DNA from: JBAOHV01 sp963714875
GTDB lineage: Bacteria > Actinomycetota > Acidimicrobiia > Acidimicrobiales > Microtrichaceae
DNA length: 64,000 bases
Reading direction: 5' to 3'
Assembly: GCA_963714875.1 (NCBI GenBank)
Contig: CAVQQI010000011.1
Span: 1,434,361-1,498,360 of the forward strand
The notes under the pieces were generated by a model. The model worked only from the letters and a program-made list of their open reading frames with translations. It did no database searches and had not been told where the DNA came from. A program made the position numbers and the translations under genes. This document shows, piece after piece, positions 25,864-35,074 of this stretch (position 1 is its first letter; each line of letters starts with the position of its first letter).

Positions 25864-28604
25864 TCAGGTGTGCTCTGTGTGCTCGAGCTGTCGCCGCCGG
25901 GCGACGCCGAACGTGACCATCACGCCCAGGCACATCAGGATCGCGCCGAGCGCGATGAGCTGGGTCGTGGTCGAGGACCCCGTGAAGGCCAGCCGACCCG
26001 CTGTTGCGTCACCGACCGAGTCCGAGGCGGGCTGGGTCGCAGCCGCTGGTCGGGCCTCGGGCGTTGGAGGCGCCGTCGGCGCGCTCGGTGGGCCGGGGGC
26101 TGAGGACCCGCCGGGCGTCGACGGCTCGACCGGCGCCGGGGGCTCGACCGGATCGACCGGCGCCGTGCACGGAGCGTCTGCGCCGCCATCGGGGTCGGCC
26201 CCCAGGCAGACGTCGATGCCGGTGACATCGCCGTCGGTGGTGTCGACCAGCTGCACTGCTGCAAGGTCCGGGAATTCCGGATTCTCGCCGTCGGGTTCGA
26301 ACCGCACCGGAACGTTGCGGTACCACTCCGGCTGGAAGTCCGGCGAGAGGCCCGCCTCGTCGCAGTCCTCCCCGGAGGACACCGGCGCGGACGGGACGAA
26401 GAACGCCATCAGGACGTCGCCGGCGGGGACCTCGGCTGAGTAGGTGCCATCGGATGACGTGAAGGCCGAGGCCCACTCGTCGTCACCGCTGAGCGTGCCG
26501 GCGGTGACGCACGCACCGGACAGCGGCGCGCCGGTCGCCTCGTCGTACACGGTGCCCGAGATGACCCTTTGAGGACCCTCGCCGCCAGCAGCATCGGCCT
26601 CGATGGCACCGGCGGTGCAGCGAGCATCGGGGTCGCCGGCACTCGGACGGGGGTCACCGAGCTGGTCGGTCGATGACGCATCGGAGCAGTCGGTGAAGCC
26701 GATCGCCGGGTTGCCCTGCGTTGGCACGATAGATGCCCGGCCCCTGCTGGGCCAGACGGTCTGCAACGTCGGCGAAGCGTGAGCTGTCGGTCAGGTCGGT
26801 GGGCGCCGTTGCACAACTGTCGTCGTCGGCCACGGTGAACCCGAACGATCGCGCGCCGTTGGCACAGTTGGCGGAGTCGTTGCGGGCCAGCAGGGCCGCG
26901 GCGACGACCGCACCCAGCGAACCTGGACCGTCCACGCCGTTGGGGGTGTTGTCGACGATCGTCGAGTAGGCGATGACCGTCGTGGAGTCGGAGAGCTCCG
27001 CCCCGCCACCGGTGCCCGAGGCGGTGTTCCCGGCGATGGTGGAGTCCGTCACGACGAGGTCGACGCCGGCGCCGCTGGCGGCGAGCCCACCGCCGTCGGT
27101 CGCGCTGTTGCGGGTGAGCTCCGAGGCGAACAGCGTCGCCTGGGACGGCTCGACGATCGAGAGCCCGCCGCCACGGAGCGCGGCGGTGTTCTGGTCGAGC
27201 GCCACCGTCCCCACCAGGGCTGCGGCGCCACGCATCGAGATGGCGCCCCCGTCGCTGCCGGCAACAGCGTCGGTCACCTGGATCCGTCCATCGCCGCTGG
27301 TGCCGACGAGCGTGTCGACGACACCGGGCACGGCTCCCGGACCCCCATCGATGGCAAGTCCCCCGCCGTCGAGCGATGCGCTCGTCGTCTCGACACGCAG
27401 CGTTCCGCTCACATCGAGCGAGGCGCCGGGGGCGAGCATCATCCCGCCGCCGTTGCGGGCGTCGGCACCGTCACCACCCGAGATGACGAGCTCGGCGCCC
27501 TCCATGATGTTCACCGCCCCGGCCGTGTACACGTTGCCGCCGTCACCGCTCGCGACCGAACCGCCGATGCTGGAGGTGGTGCACCCGGGGTCGACCTGGA
27601 AATGGTTGCTGACGAACCCGACGCCGTCGCCGTCGAGGAAGACGCCGCCACCCTCGACAGCGGCGCCGCGGTCGAGGCCCGCGCCCGACATCTCGAATCG
27701 GGCAGGTGCGTCGGCCAGGTAGACGCTGCCGCCCCGATCGGCGTTCGAGAACCGCACGAAGGCTCGACACTCCAGTCGGGCACTGCCGGACTCGATGTGG
27801 ATGCCGCCGCCGTCGCCGACGGTCGACCCGTCGTCGATGTAGACGTCGTGGCTCGCGCCCGTGGTGGACCCGGTGGCGGTGATGGTGCCGCCATCGGTGT
27901 GCAGCGAGCCGCCACCGAGGACAGCCGAGTTGTCCCGGAGCCGCAGGCTCGACGCTGTGCTGGCGGTCGAGATGTCGCGCAGCTCGAGCGTCGCGCCCAC
28001 AGTGGTGGACACCGCACCGCCGTAGCCGTCGGCACGGTTGGAGCTGAACGCGTAGGCCTCTCCGGTGAAACCGGCCGAGGTCTCGACCAGGACCTCACCG
28101 TCGTTGAGGATCGCCCCACCGTCTCCGGTGGTGGAGCCGCCGGTCAGCTCGACGAAGCTCATCTCCAGCCGGGAGCCGGCGACCACATGGAACAGACGGT
28201 CGTCCAGGGACGAGGCTTTCACGGTGGTCGTGCCGAGCGGGTTCACGACGTTGCCCTGCAACCGCAGGGTGGTGCCCGAGGTCAGATCCAGATCACCCTC
28301 CTCGGCACCTCCGGAACCGGTCAGGGTCAACAGCGTCTCGTCAGCGCTCGACGCGAAGGTCACGATGGTCGTCCCACCGGACGCGTTGGCCTCCTGCACT
28401 GCGGCTCGCAACGTGCAGGTCCCGCTGCTCGTGGCGCAGACGCCATCGATCGCAGCATCGACCGCATCAACGGGGTCATCGACCACGAAGGGTCCGGCGG
28501 CGGCGACAGGCGAGGCCTGCACCGTCGCGAACGTGATCGACAGCACGGCCACAGCCAGCACCGGGCGCACGCATCGTCGGAGGGCTTCACGAAATCGGTT
28601 CACG
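25864..28604 (-). CDS. LAxTG wall-anchored right-handed beta-helix protein with CSLREA domain (one frameshift)
   Basis: A surface protein of about 910 residues. After a signal peptide (VLAVAVLSITFATVQASPVAAA) comes a CSLREA-type region (CATSSGTCTLRAAVQEAN), then a long Gly/Thr/Asp-rich series of short beta-helix turns typical of polymorphic surface proteins. The frame shifts near 26,725-26,740. The second part has a Cna-B-like/carboxypeptidase-regulatory fold (ISGTVYDEATGAPLSGACV), a Pro/Ala/Ser stalk, and a C-terminal sorting signal: LAFTG, one membrane helix, then RRR. LAxTG is the motif of class E sortases of actinobacteria; no sortase gene is in the window. The start is uncertain (GTG 28604 or an upstream TTG at 28633). 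Confidence 0.78.
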
Positions 28605-28750
28605 ACGGTGACGTCGGCACCACCGTCGCGCAATTGAGATGAACCGCCGGATCAGGCTGCTCGGCCGGCCAGATCATGCCTCGTCAGGCAGCTCGGAGGT
28701 TGCCGATCCACGCGGACCCATCCCTGGTCCGACCAGTCGGTCAGGCTGGG

Positions 28751-30541
28751 TCAGGCTGCCCGGGTGTTGCCGATCCAGGACTCGTAGAGCCGCCCGTACA
28801 CGCCGCCGGCAGCCACCAGCTCGTCGTGGGTGCCGGTCTGCACGATCCGACCCGCGTCGAACACCACGACCAGGTCGGCCGCTTCGGCCGTGGAGAGCCG
28901 GTGCGCGATGCTCACCGTGGTGCGGCCCTCGGCCAGCTTGGCGAGTGCGATCGCCAGGGCCCGCTCGGTCTCGGGGTCGACCGCAGAGGTCGCCTCGTCC
29001 AGGATCAGCAGGCCCGGGTCGGCCAGCTGGGCGCGTGCCAGGGCGACCAGCTGGCGCTCCCCCACCGACAACGCATCGCCCCGCTCGCCGACGTGGGTGC
29101 CCAGGCCCTCGGGCAGGCCCTTGACCCACCAGTTCAGATCGAGCGCCTCGAACGCCGCGGCGACCTCGTCGTCGGTCGCGTCGGTGCGGCCGTAGCGCAC
29201 GTTCTCGGTGATGGTCGTCTCGAACAGGAACCCGTCCTGGGGCACCAGGCGGATCGCGGTCGAACGCGACGACCGGGCGACCTGGCGCAGGTCGACCCCG
29301 CCCACGACGATGCGACCCTCGGTCGGATCCGCCAGGCGCGACAGCAGCTTGGCCAGCGTCGTCTTGCCCGACCCGGTCTCGCCCACGATGGCCAGGTTGA
29401 CTCCCGCCGGCAGGTGCAGGTCGACGTCGCGCAGCACGGGTTGGCCCGGCTCGTACTCGAACCCGACCGACTCGACGCGCACGTCCAGCGCGCCCTTCGC
29501 CAGCACCACCCCGGGGCTCGGCTCGACCACGTCGATCGGCTCGTCGAGCAGGTTCAGCACCTTGCGCCAGCCCGCGAGCGCGGTCTGGGTCTGGTCGAGC
29601 ACCTCGCCGATCTCGGCCACGGGCTGCACGATCAGGTTGGCGAGGAAGACCACGGCGATCAACGTCGCGGCGGAGAGGCCCCACTCGGGCCCCCACCACA
29701 CGCCGACGCCCACCACCGCGGCCAGGGTCAGACCGCTGAACACGTCGGAGACGGGGAACATGATGGCGAAGAAGAACCGGGCACGGAGCTGCGCCCGGTA
29801 CTGGTGGTCGATCGCGTCGAAGAGGCGGCGGCGAGCCGCCGGCACGTCCGCGTAGGCCCGCACCGCAGTGATGCCGGTGACCGTCTCGCTGATCTCGGAC
29901 AGCGTGCCCGAGACGCGGGTCCGCAGCTCGTCGTAGGCCGCGAGCTGGCGCTTCTGGACCACCCGCATCACGGGGATGATCGGCGAGATCACCAGCAGCG
30001 TCACCAGCGCCAACTGCCAGCTGTAGATCGCGATGGCCACGAGTGCCACGACGATGATCGTGGAGTTGACCACCCAGGACACCGCACCCCACGAGGCGAA
30101 CTGGGCCAACGTCTCGATGTCGGAGGTGACGCGGGCGACCAGCACACCACGCTTGGAGTCGTTGTGGTGTGCGAGCGACAGGCGGTGCACGTGCGCGAAC
30201 GCCCGGGTGCGCAGGCCGTAGATCACGTTCTCGGCGGTCACCATCAGCCGCATGTAGGTGAAGCGGGTCAGCACTGCCAGCGCCAACATGGCCGTGGTCG
30301 CCGCGGCGCCCGTCACGGCGATGAAGGTCCAGTCCGGCCCGGTGTCGCTGACGCCGCGGCTCAGGATCTGCTGGATGGAGATCGGTATGACCATCTTGCC
30401 GAGCGCCATGACCAGCGCCATGGCCATCGAGACGCCCAGTCCCTTGCGCAGCTCGGGGGTCGCCCTGATGCCGGCGCGCAGGACTTCGATCGCGCCCGCA
30501 TCGACGTCCTCGTCACCCTCGACCCGCGGCGTGATGTTCAT
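28751..30541 (-). CDS. ABC exporter half-transporter (second subunit of a heterodimer)
   Basis: A 596-residue membrane-ATPase fusion: a six-helix exporter domain (about residues 50-330) and an ATPase domain. Walker A is GETGSGKTTL (about 394), the signature is degenerate, LSVGERQ instead of LSGGQ (about 495), and Walker B has the catalytic Glu: LLILDEATSAVD. The start overlaps the stop of the upstream ABC gene by four bases. With that gene it forms a typical asymmetric exporter with one consensus and one degenerate ATP site, like TM287/288. The substrate is unknown; multidrug or lipid export is common in the group. Confidence 0.93.
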   Translation of the reverse strand: MNITPRVEGDEDVDAGAIEVLRAGIRATPELRKGLGVSMAMALVMALGKMVIPISIQQILSRGVSDTGPDWTFIAVTGAAATTAMLALAVLTRFTYMRLMVTAENVIYGLRTRAFAHVHRLSLAHHNDSKRGVLVARVTSDIETLAQFASWGAVSWVVNSTIIVVALVAIAIYSWQLALVTLLVISPIIPVMRVVQKRQLAAYDELRTRVSGTLSEISETVTGITAVRAYADVPAARRRLFDAIDHQYRAQLRARFFFAIMFPVSDVFSGLTLAAVVGVGVWWGPEWGLSAATLIAVVFLANLIVQPVAEIGEVLDQTQTALAGWRKVLNLLDEPIDVVEPSPGVVLAKGALDVRVESVGFEYEPGQPVLRDVDLHLPAGVNLAIVGETGSGKTTLAKLLSRLADPTEGRIVVGGVDLRQVARSSRSTAIRLVPQDGFLFETTITENVRYGRTDATDDEVAAAFEALDLNWWVKGLPEGLGTHVGERGDALSVGERQLVALARAQLADPGLLILDEATSAVDPETERALAIALAKLAEGRTTVSIAHRLSTAEAADLVVVFDAGRIVQTGTHDELVAAGGVYGRLYESWIGNTRAA

Positions 30542-32652
30542 CGGAGCAGCCCGTCGTGGGCGACGTCGTCAGGGGTGTCGGGATCGTCGCCGAAGCAGGC
30601 GTCGTGGTCGACCGACTCCTCGGCCTCGTAGGCGGTGACCAGCGCCGAGTACTCGGGGTCGCGGAGCAGCTCGTCGTGGGTGCCCGTGCCGCGCACCATG
30701 CCGTCCTCGAGGTGCACCACCCGGTCGGCCAGCAGGATCGTCGACAGACGGTGTGCGACGACCAGCATCGTGGTGTCGCCCGAGCGCAGACCGCCCAGGA
30801 TCTCGGCCTCGATCACCGGGTCGACCGCCGAGGTGGCGTCGTCGAGCACCAGCACCCGAGGATTGCCGGCCAGCGCACGCGCCAGCGCCACCCGCTGGCG
30901 CTGACCACCCGACAACGTCACGCCCCGCTCGCCGACCACGGTGTCCAGACCATCGGGCAGTTGTGCGACGAAACGAGCAGCACGCGCTCGCTCCAACGCA
31001 TCCGCGACGCCCTCTGCGCCGACCGGTCGCCCCATCGCCACGTTGTCGACGATGGGTGCCGCGAACAGGAAGCTCTCCTGGAACGCCAGCGAGGTCGCGG
31101 TGCGCAGGTCGTCGGGGTCGACCTGGTCGATCGGCACCCCCCCGAGACGGATGCTCCCTCCGTCGGGCTCATCGAGGCGGACCAACAGGTTGGTCAGCGT
31201 GCTCTTGCCCGAACCCGTCGAGCCGACCAGCGCCACGACCTCGCCCGGCTCGGCCTGGAAGCTGACCTCGCGCAGCACCGTGGTCGGGCCGTAGCTGAAC
31301 GACACGCCGTCGACCTCGAGCGACAGGGGACCCGAGGGCAGTTCGACGGTGCCGTGTGCGTCGAGCTGGTCCTGCTCGGCGGCCCGTTGTGCAGCGCTGC
31401 GACGGGCCTCCGGTGCCGAACCGCTGGTGGCGCCGCGACCGATCAACACCGAACGACCCGACCGGCCCGACCGGCCCGACCGGCCCGAGCCACCGGAACC
31501 GTCCGACCTGTCGCCGTTGCCGTTGCTGTTGTCGCCGCCGGCGAAATCGTGGTGCGACGCCCGTCCCTGGGCTGCGGGGTCGGTCGGTTCGGCGAGCAGC
31601 GCGTCCACCCGGCGTACGGACACGACCGAGCGGGGCATCGCTTCGAACATGAACCCGACGATGCGCATCGGGAACGCCAGGTAGCCGAACAGCGCAACCG
31701 CCTGGACGAGCTGACCTGCGGTCGCGGCGCCCGTGTCGATACGCCAGGCCCCCACCAGCAACAACGCCACCGTGCCCAGGCTGGGGAGCAGGTCGATCAT
31801 CGGCTGGAACACCGCGGTCATGCGGGCGACCACCAGCCGGTCGGTGCGAAGGCGGCTCGCTGCGGCCTGGAAGCGCTCGTCCTCGGCGTCCTCACGACCC
31901 AGCGTCTTGACCGCCAGGGCACCGTCGAAGCTCTCGTGCGCGATCGCGGAGACCTTGCCCAGGCTGGCCTGCACCTGCGCTGCAGGGCCGTTGACCTTGT
32001 TGGTGTAGTAGCGGCTCAGGAACGCGAGCGCCGGGAAGAGCACCACGGCGACCAGCGCGAACATGACGTCGGTGGAGAACAGACTGGCGAGGGACACCAC
32101 GACCAGCGCGACCACACCGATGGAGAACGGCAGCGGCATGAGCAGCCCGGTGCCGGTGGTGACGTCGACGTCCGCGTTCGCCAACAGCTGCCCCGTGGGG
32201 TGCTTGCGGTACGACGACATGGGCATGGTCAACAGGCGCTCGCCGACGCTGCGCCGCAGCGATGCCTGCATGCGGGTCTCGGTGACGGAGCCGTACCAGC
32301 GCCGCACCACCACCGATGCGCCGCGCAGCACCGCTACCAGGAACAGTGCGCCCACCGCCCACCAGACCGTCGAGCCGTCGACGCCGGTGGAGAACGCGGG
32401 CTCGATGACCTCGTCGGTGATCCGGCCCAGGACGAAGGTCGCGGCGACGATCAGCAGCGCCCACGACACGCCGCCCACCAGCGACAACACGAACGGCGCG
32501 GGGTGCATGCGCACGAACCGTGCGATGAGCGCGAACCCCTGACGGGTCGGCGACGGGCCGCCCGCGCCCTGTGCAGCGGCGGCGGACGGGTCACCGACCG
32601 AGGGGGTCTCGTCCTCGGGGGCGGCGTCGGAGGGGTGGGCAACAGCGGTCAA
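30538..32652 (-). CDS. ABC exporter half-transporter (first subunit, degenerate Walker B)
   Basis: A 704-residue membrane-ATPase fusion with an extended N-terminus, a six-helix domain and an ATPase domain. Walker A is GSTGSGKSTL (about residue 478) and the signature is intact (LSGGQRQRVALARAL). The residue after Walker B is Asp instead of the catalytic Glu: LVLDDATSAVD. A flexible linker between the membrane and ATPase parts contains GSGRSGRSGRSGRS repeats encoded by tandem cggcccgac units (about 31,455-31,490). It is the partner of the downstream gene. Confidence 0.93.
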   Translation of the reverse strand: MTAVAHPSDAAPEDETPSVGDPSAAAAQGAGGPSPTRQGFALIARFVRMHPAPFVLSLVGGVSWALLIVAATFVLGRITDEVIEPAFSTGVDGSTVWWAVGALFLVAVLRGASVVVRRWYGSVTETRMQASLRRSVGERLLTMPMSSYRKHPTGQLLANADVDVTTGTGLLMPLPFSIGVVALVVVSLASLFSTDVMFALVAVVLFPALAFLSRYYTNKVNGPAAQVQASLGKVSAIAHESFDGALAVKTLGREDAEDERFQAAASRLRTDRLVVARMTAVFQPMIDLLPSLGTVALLLVGAWRIDTGAATAGQLVQAVALFGYLAFPMRIVGFMFEAMPRSVVSVRRVDALLAEPTDPAAQGRASHHDFAGGDNSNGNGDRSDGSGGSGRSGRSGRSGRSVLIGRGATSGSAPEARRSAAQRAAEQDQLDAHGTVELPSGPLSLEVDGVSFSYGPTTVLREVSFQAEPGEVVALVGSTGSGKSTLTNLLVRLDEPDGGSIRLGGVPIDQVDPDDLRTATSLAFQESFLFAAPIVDNVAMGRPVGAEGVADALERARAARFVAQLPDGLDTVVGERGVTLSGGQRQRVALARALAGNPRVLVLDDATSAVDPVIEAEILGGLRSGDTTMLVVAHRLSTILLADRVVHLEDGMVRGTGTHDELLRDPEYSALVTAYEAEESVDHDACFGDDPDTPDDVAHDGLLR

Positions 32653-32723
32653 CGGAGGGTCAACACCTTCTGGTCGGGGGGCGTTCCAACGTAGTCATCG
32701 CCAAGGACATCTCCCACAAACGC

Positions 32724-32773
32724 GAACTGTGCTGCAGTACGCGCCAGCATTGACGCGTTCCGCAGCACAGTTC
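32724..32773. repeat. Palindromic repeat, copy 2
   Basis: Arms of about 23 bases starting GAACTGTGCTGC and ending GCAGCACAGTTC pair with few mismatches around a short loop. It is located between the aldehyde dehydrogenase stop (32808) and the start of the ABC exporter gene (32652). Confidence 0.75.
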
Positions 32774-32807
32774 CGCGCTCGGACGCCGGACCCGAAGCCC
32801 GGACCGG

Positions 32808-34238
32808 TCAGATCTGGATCGACTTGGTCTCGAGGAACTCCTCGAGGCCCCAGCGGCCACGCTCGCGGGTGTTGCCCGACTGCTTGTAGCCGCCGAAGGG
32901 CGCCATCGTGTTGAACGCTGCACCGTTGATGTCGACCTGGCCGGTGCGCATGCGACGAGCGATGGCCTTGGCACGCTCGGGGTCCGCGGACTGCACGCCA
33001 CCGTGCAGTCCGTAGATGCTGTTGTTGGCGATCGCGACGGCATCGTCGTCGTCGGTGTAGGTCAAGATCGACAACACCGGGCCGAAGATCTCCTCCTGCG
33101 CGATGGTCATGTCCGGGGTGACGTCGGTGAACACCGTCGGCTTGATGTAGAAGCCCTTGGGCTGGTCCTCGGGCTGCTCAGGCCCGCCGAGCACCAGGGT
33201 CGCACCCTCGTCGATGCCCTTGCGGATGTAGTCGCGCACCCGCTCCTGCTGCGCCTTGGACACCATCGGGCCCAACGCGTGGAAGATGTCGGGCTCGTCG
33301 GCCTTCGGGTCCACCAGCTTGCACTTGGACGCCTCTTCGACCACTGCATCGACGAACTCGTCCTTGCGCGACTCGGGCACCAGCAGCCGCGTGTGGGCCT
33401 GGCAGGTCTGTCCGGCGTTCATGAACGCCGCGAACACCCCGCCCATCGCGACCGCAGCCGGGTCTGCATCGTCGAGCACGATGTTGGCGGACTTGCCGCC
33501 GAGCTCGAGGCCGACGCGCTTGACCGTGTCGGCTGCGGTGCGGGTCACCGCAGCGCCGGACCGGCCGGAGCCGGTGAAGGAGATCATGTCGACGTCGGGG
33601 TGGGCCGACATCGCCTCGCCGACCACCGTGCCCTTGCCGACGACCAGGTTGAACACGCCGGCGGGCAGGCCGGCCTCGTCGATGGCCTCGGCCAGGAGGT
33701 AGGCGTTGAGCGGGGTGACCTCGGACGGCTTGAGCACGACGGTGCACCCGGCGGCGATGGCCGGGACGACCTTGCACACGATGAGGTACAGCGGATAGTT
33801 CCACGGCGTGATCGCCCCGACGACACCGATGGGCTCACGCACGATGAGCGAGTTGTTGAGCTGTTCCTCCCACTCGAAGTCCTCGATCAGCGAGGCGAAG
33901 CTCTCCCACTCGCCGACCGCCAGACCGGTCTGGACCATCTGGGCGAAGGTCTTGGGCGAGCCCACCTCTGCAGAGATGGTGTCCGCGATCTCCTCGAAGC
34001 GGCCCGTGAGCGCTCCGCCGATGTCGCGCAGGTACTTGGCGCGGATGTCCACCGGCGTGGTCGACCAGGTGGCGAAGGCTCGCTTGGCTGCAGCAACCGC
34101 GGCGTCGACGTCGGCCGAGGTGCCCTCGGCGACGCGTGCGATGACCTCTTCGGTCGCCGGGTCGACGACCTCGACGTGGCTGTCGCCACTGGAGGGCACC
34201 CACTGACCGTCGATGTAGTAGTTGTCCAGGACCTTCAT
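32808..34238 (-). CDS. Aldehyde dehydrogenase family protein
   Basis: A 476-residue NAD(P)-dependent aldehyde dehydrogenase. The catalytic Cys is in NAGQTCQAHTRL (about residue 280), the general-base Glu in LELGGKSAN (about 246), the oxyanion Asn in ITPWNYPL and the cofactor loop in FTGSGRSGAAV. I chose ATG 34238 after AGGGGGAA; the open frame extends 200 codons further but that part is arginine-rich noise. An operator-like palindrome lies 62-79 bases upstream. The aldehyde substrate cannot be told from the sequence. Confidence 0.93.
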   Translation of the reverse strand: MKVLDNYYIDGQWVPSSGDSHVEVVDPATEEVIARVAEGTSADVDAAVAAAKRAFATWSTTPVDIRAKYLRDIGGALTGRFEEIADTISAEVGSPKTFAQMVQTGLAVGEWESFASLIEDFEWEEQLNNSLIVREPIGVVGAITPWNYPLYLIVCKVVPAIAAGCTVVLKPSEVTPLNAYLLAEAIDEAGLPAGVFNLVVGKGTVVGEAMSAHPDVDMISFTGSGRSGAAVTRTAADTVKRVGLELGGKSANIVLDDADPAAVAMGGVFAAFMNAGQTCQAHTRLLVPESRKDEFVDAVVEEASKCKLVDPKADEPDIFHALGPMVSKAQQERVRDYIRKGIDEGATLVLGGPEQPEDQPKGFYIKPTVFTDVTPDMTIAQEEIFGPVLSILTYTDDDDAVAIANNSIYGLHGGVQSADPERAKAIARRMRTGQVDINGAAFNTMAPFGGYKQSGNTRERGRWGLEEFLETKSIQI

Positions 34239-34299
34239 GGTTCCCCCTGTGTGGCGAAGCTGTGCGGTGGCGCTGCGAACCCCGTCGGCGCCAGACCGT

Positions 34300-34317
34300 C
34301 TTGACCACTCGGTCAAG
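34300..34317 (-). promoter_or_regulatory. Operator-like palindrome upstream of the aldehyde dehydrogenase gene
   Basis: CTTGACC-ACTC-GGTCAAG is a perfect inverted repeat with 7-bp arms. TTGACC-type half-sites spaced this way are typical of TetR-family operators. On the minus strand it also contains a -35-like TTGACC. No regulator gene is adjacent. Confidence 0.55.
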
Positions 34318-34484
34318 TGACCAGATCGTACCCGCCCGAGACACGCCGATGTCCCGCGGCCGGCACTGTTCGACCGAGAGCGATCAGCCGGCGCGGGCCG
34401 GACTCGACCGCAACCGATCGGGATCCACCGAGGAGTGGCGAGGTCGATCGGAGTCGACCGCGTCGGCGGCGATAGCCTGCGCAG

Positions 34485-34926
34485 ATGGACGACCGTGCGG
34501 GTGACGACGTCGAGCGAGGCGGCTCCGGCGACGATGCGTCGGGCGGCGGGGACGACGGCGTCGGAGGGAGCGCCGGGGGCCGACCCGTTCGCCGGGCTGA
34601 CCCTGGACGACGACTTCGTACGGTCGGCCACGGTCAGCGAACCCGATGCGGCGCAACGGCGTGCCGAGGCCGAGGATCGACGACGGCGCGAAGCGGACCT
34701 GCGTCGTCGACTGGAGCAGGACACCGGTGGCCGGGGTGCTGCTGCGCCGGAGTCGCAACGCCTGGCCCCCTCGGGCTGGGACGACGACGCAGCGTGGGAC
34801 GACGACGAGGACGAGCCGCGACCCCGCAGACGCTCCGCGACGGTGCGGACCGTCGCCATCCTGTTGGTCGCAGCCATGGTGGGGACCTACGCAGTGACCC
34901 ACCTGCTCGTGATCCTCCGCAGCTGA
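34485..34926 (+). CDS. Single-pass membrane protein of unknown function, start or frame uncertain
   Basis: The supported part (from about 34,580) is a highly charged cytoplasmic segment, with DAAQRRAEAEDRRRREADL and a WDDDAAWDDDEDE patch, followed by basic PRPRRRS and a C-terminal membrane helix (VAILLVAAMVGTYAVTHLLV). The start is unclear. ATG 34485 begins an acidic tail (MDDRAGDDVERGGSGDD) that needs one frame shift in the G-rich run near 34,565-34,585. GTG 34495 is in frame without a shift. It lies 148 bases upstream of icd. No family recognised; C-tail-anchored proteins of this layout are common in actinobacteria. Confidence 0.6.
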
Positions 34927-35074
34927 GCCACTCCCAGCAGGCTCCCGGGCCGACGCCCGAGCGGACTAGCCTCACTTGTCTACAACCTGTCTGCACTCTC
35001 GGGTCGACCGATGGGGGTGCGACTGTCACCGTCACACCACTGCCCTCCGCTGGATGGGGGCGAGGAGTTGAACC

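Noticed and set aside
31455..31495. A minisatellite or regulatory repeat
   Set aside because: The repeats are in frame inside the ABC gene and encode its linker.
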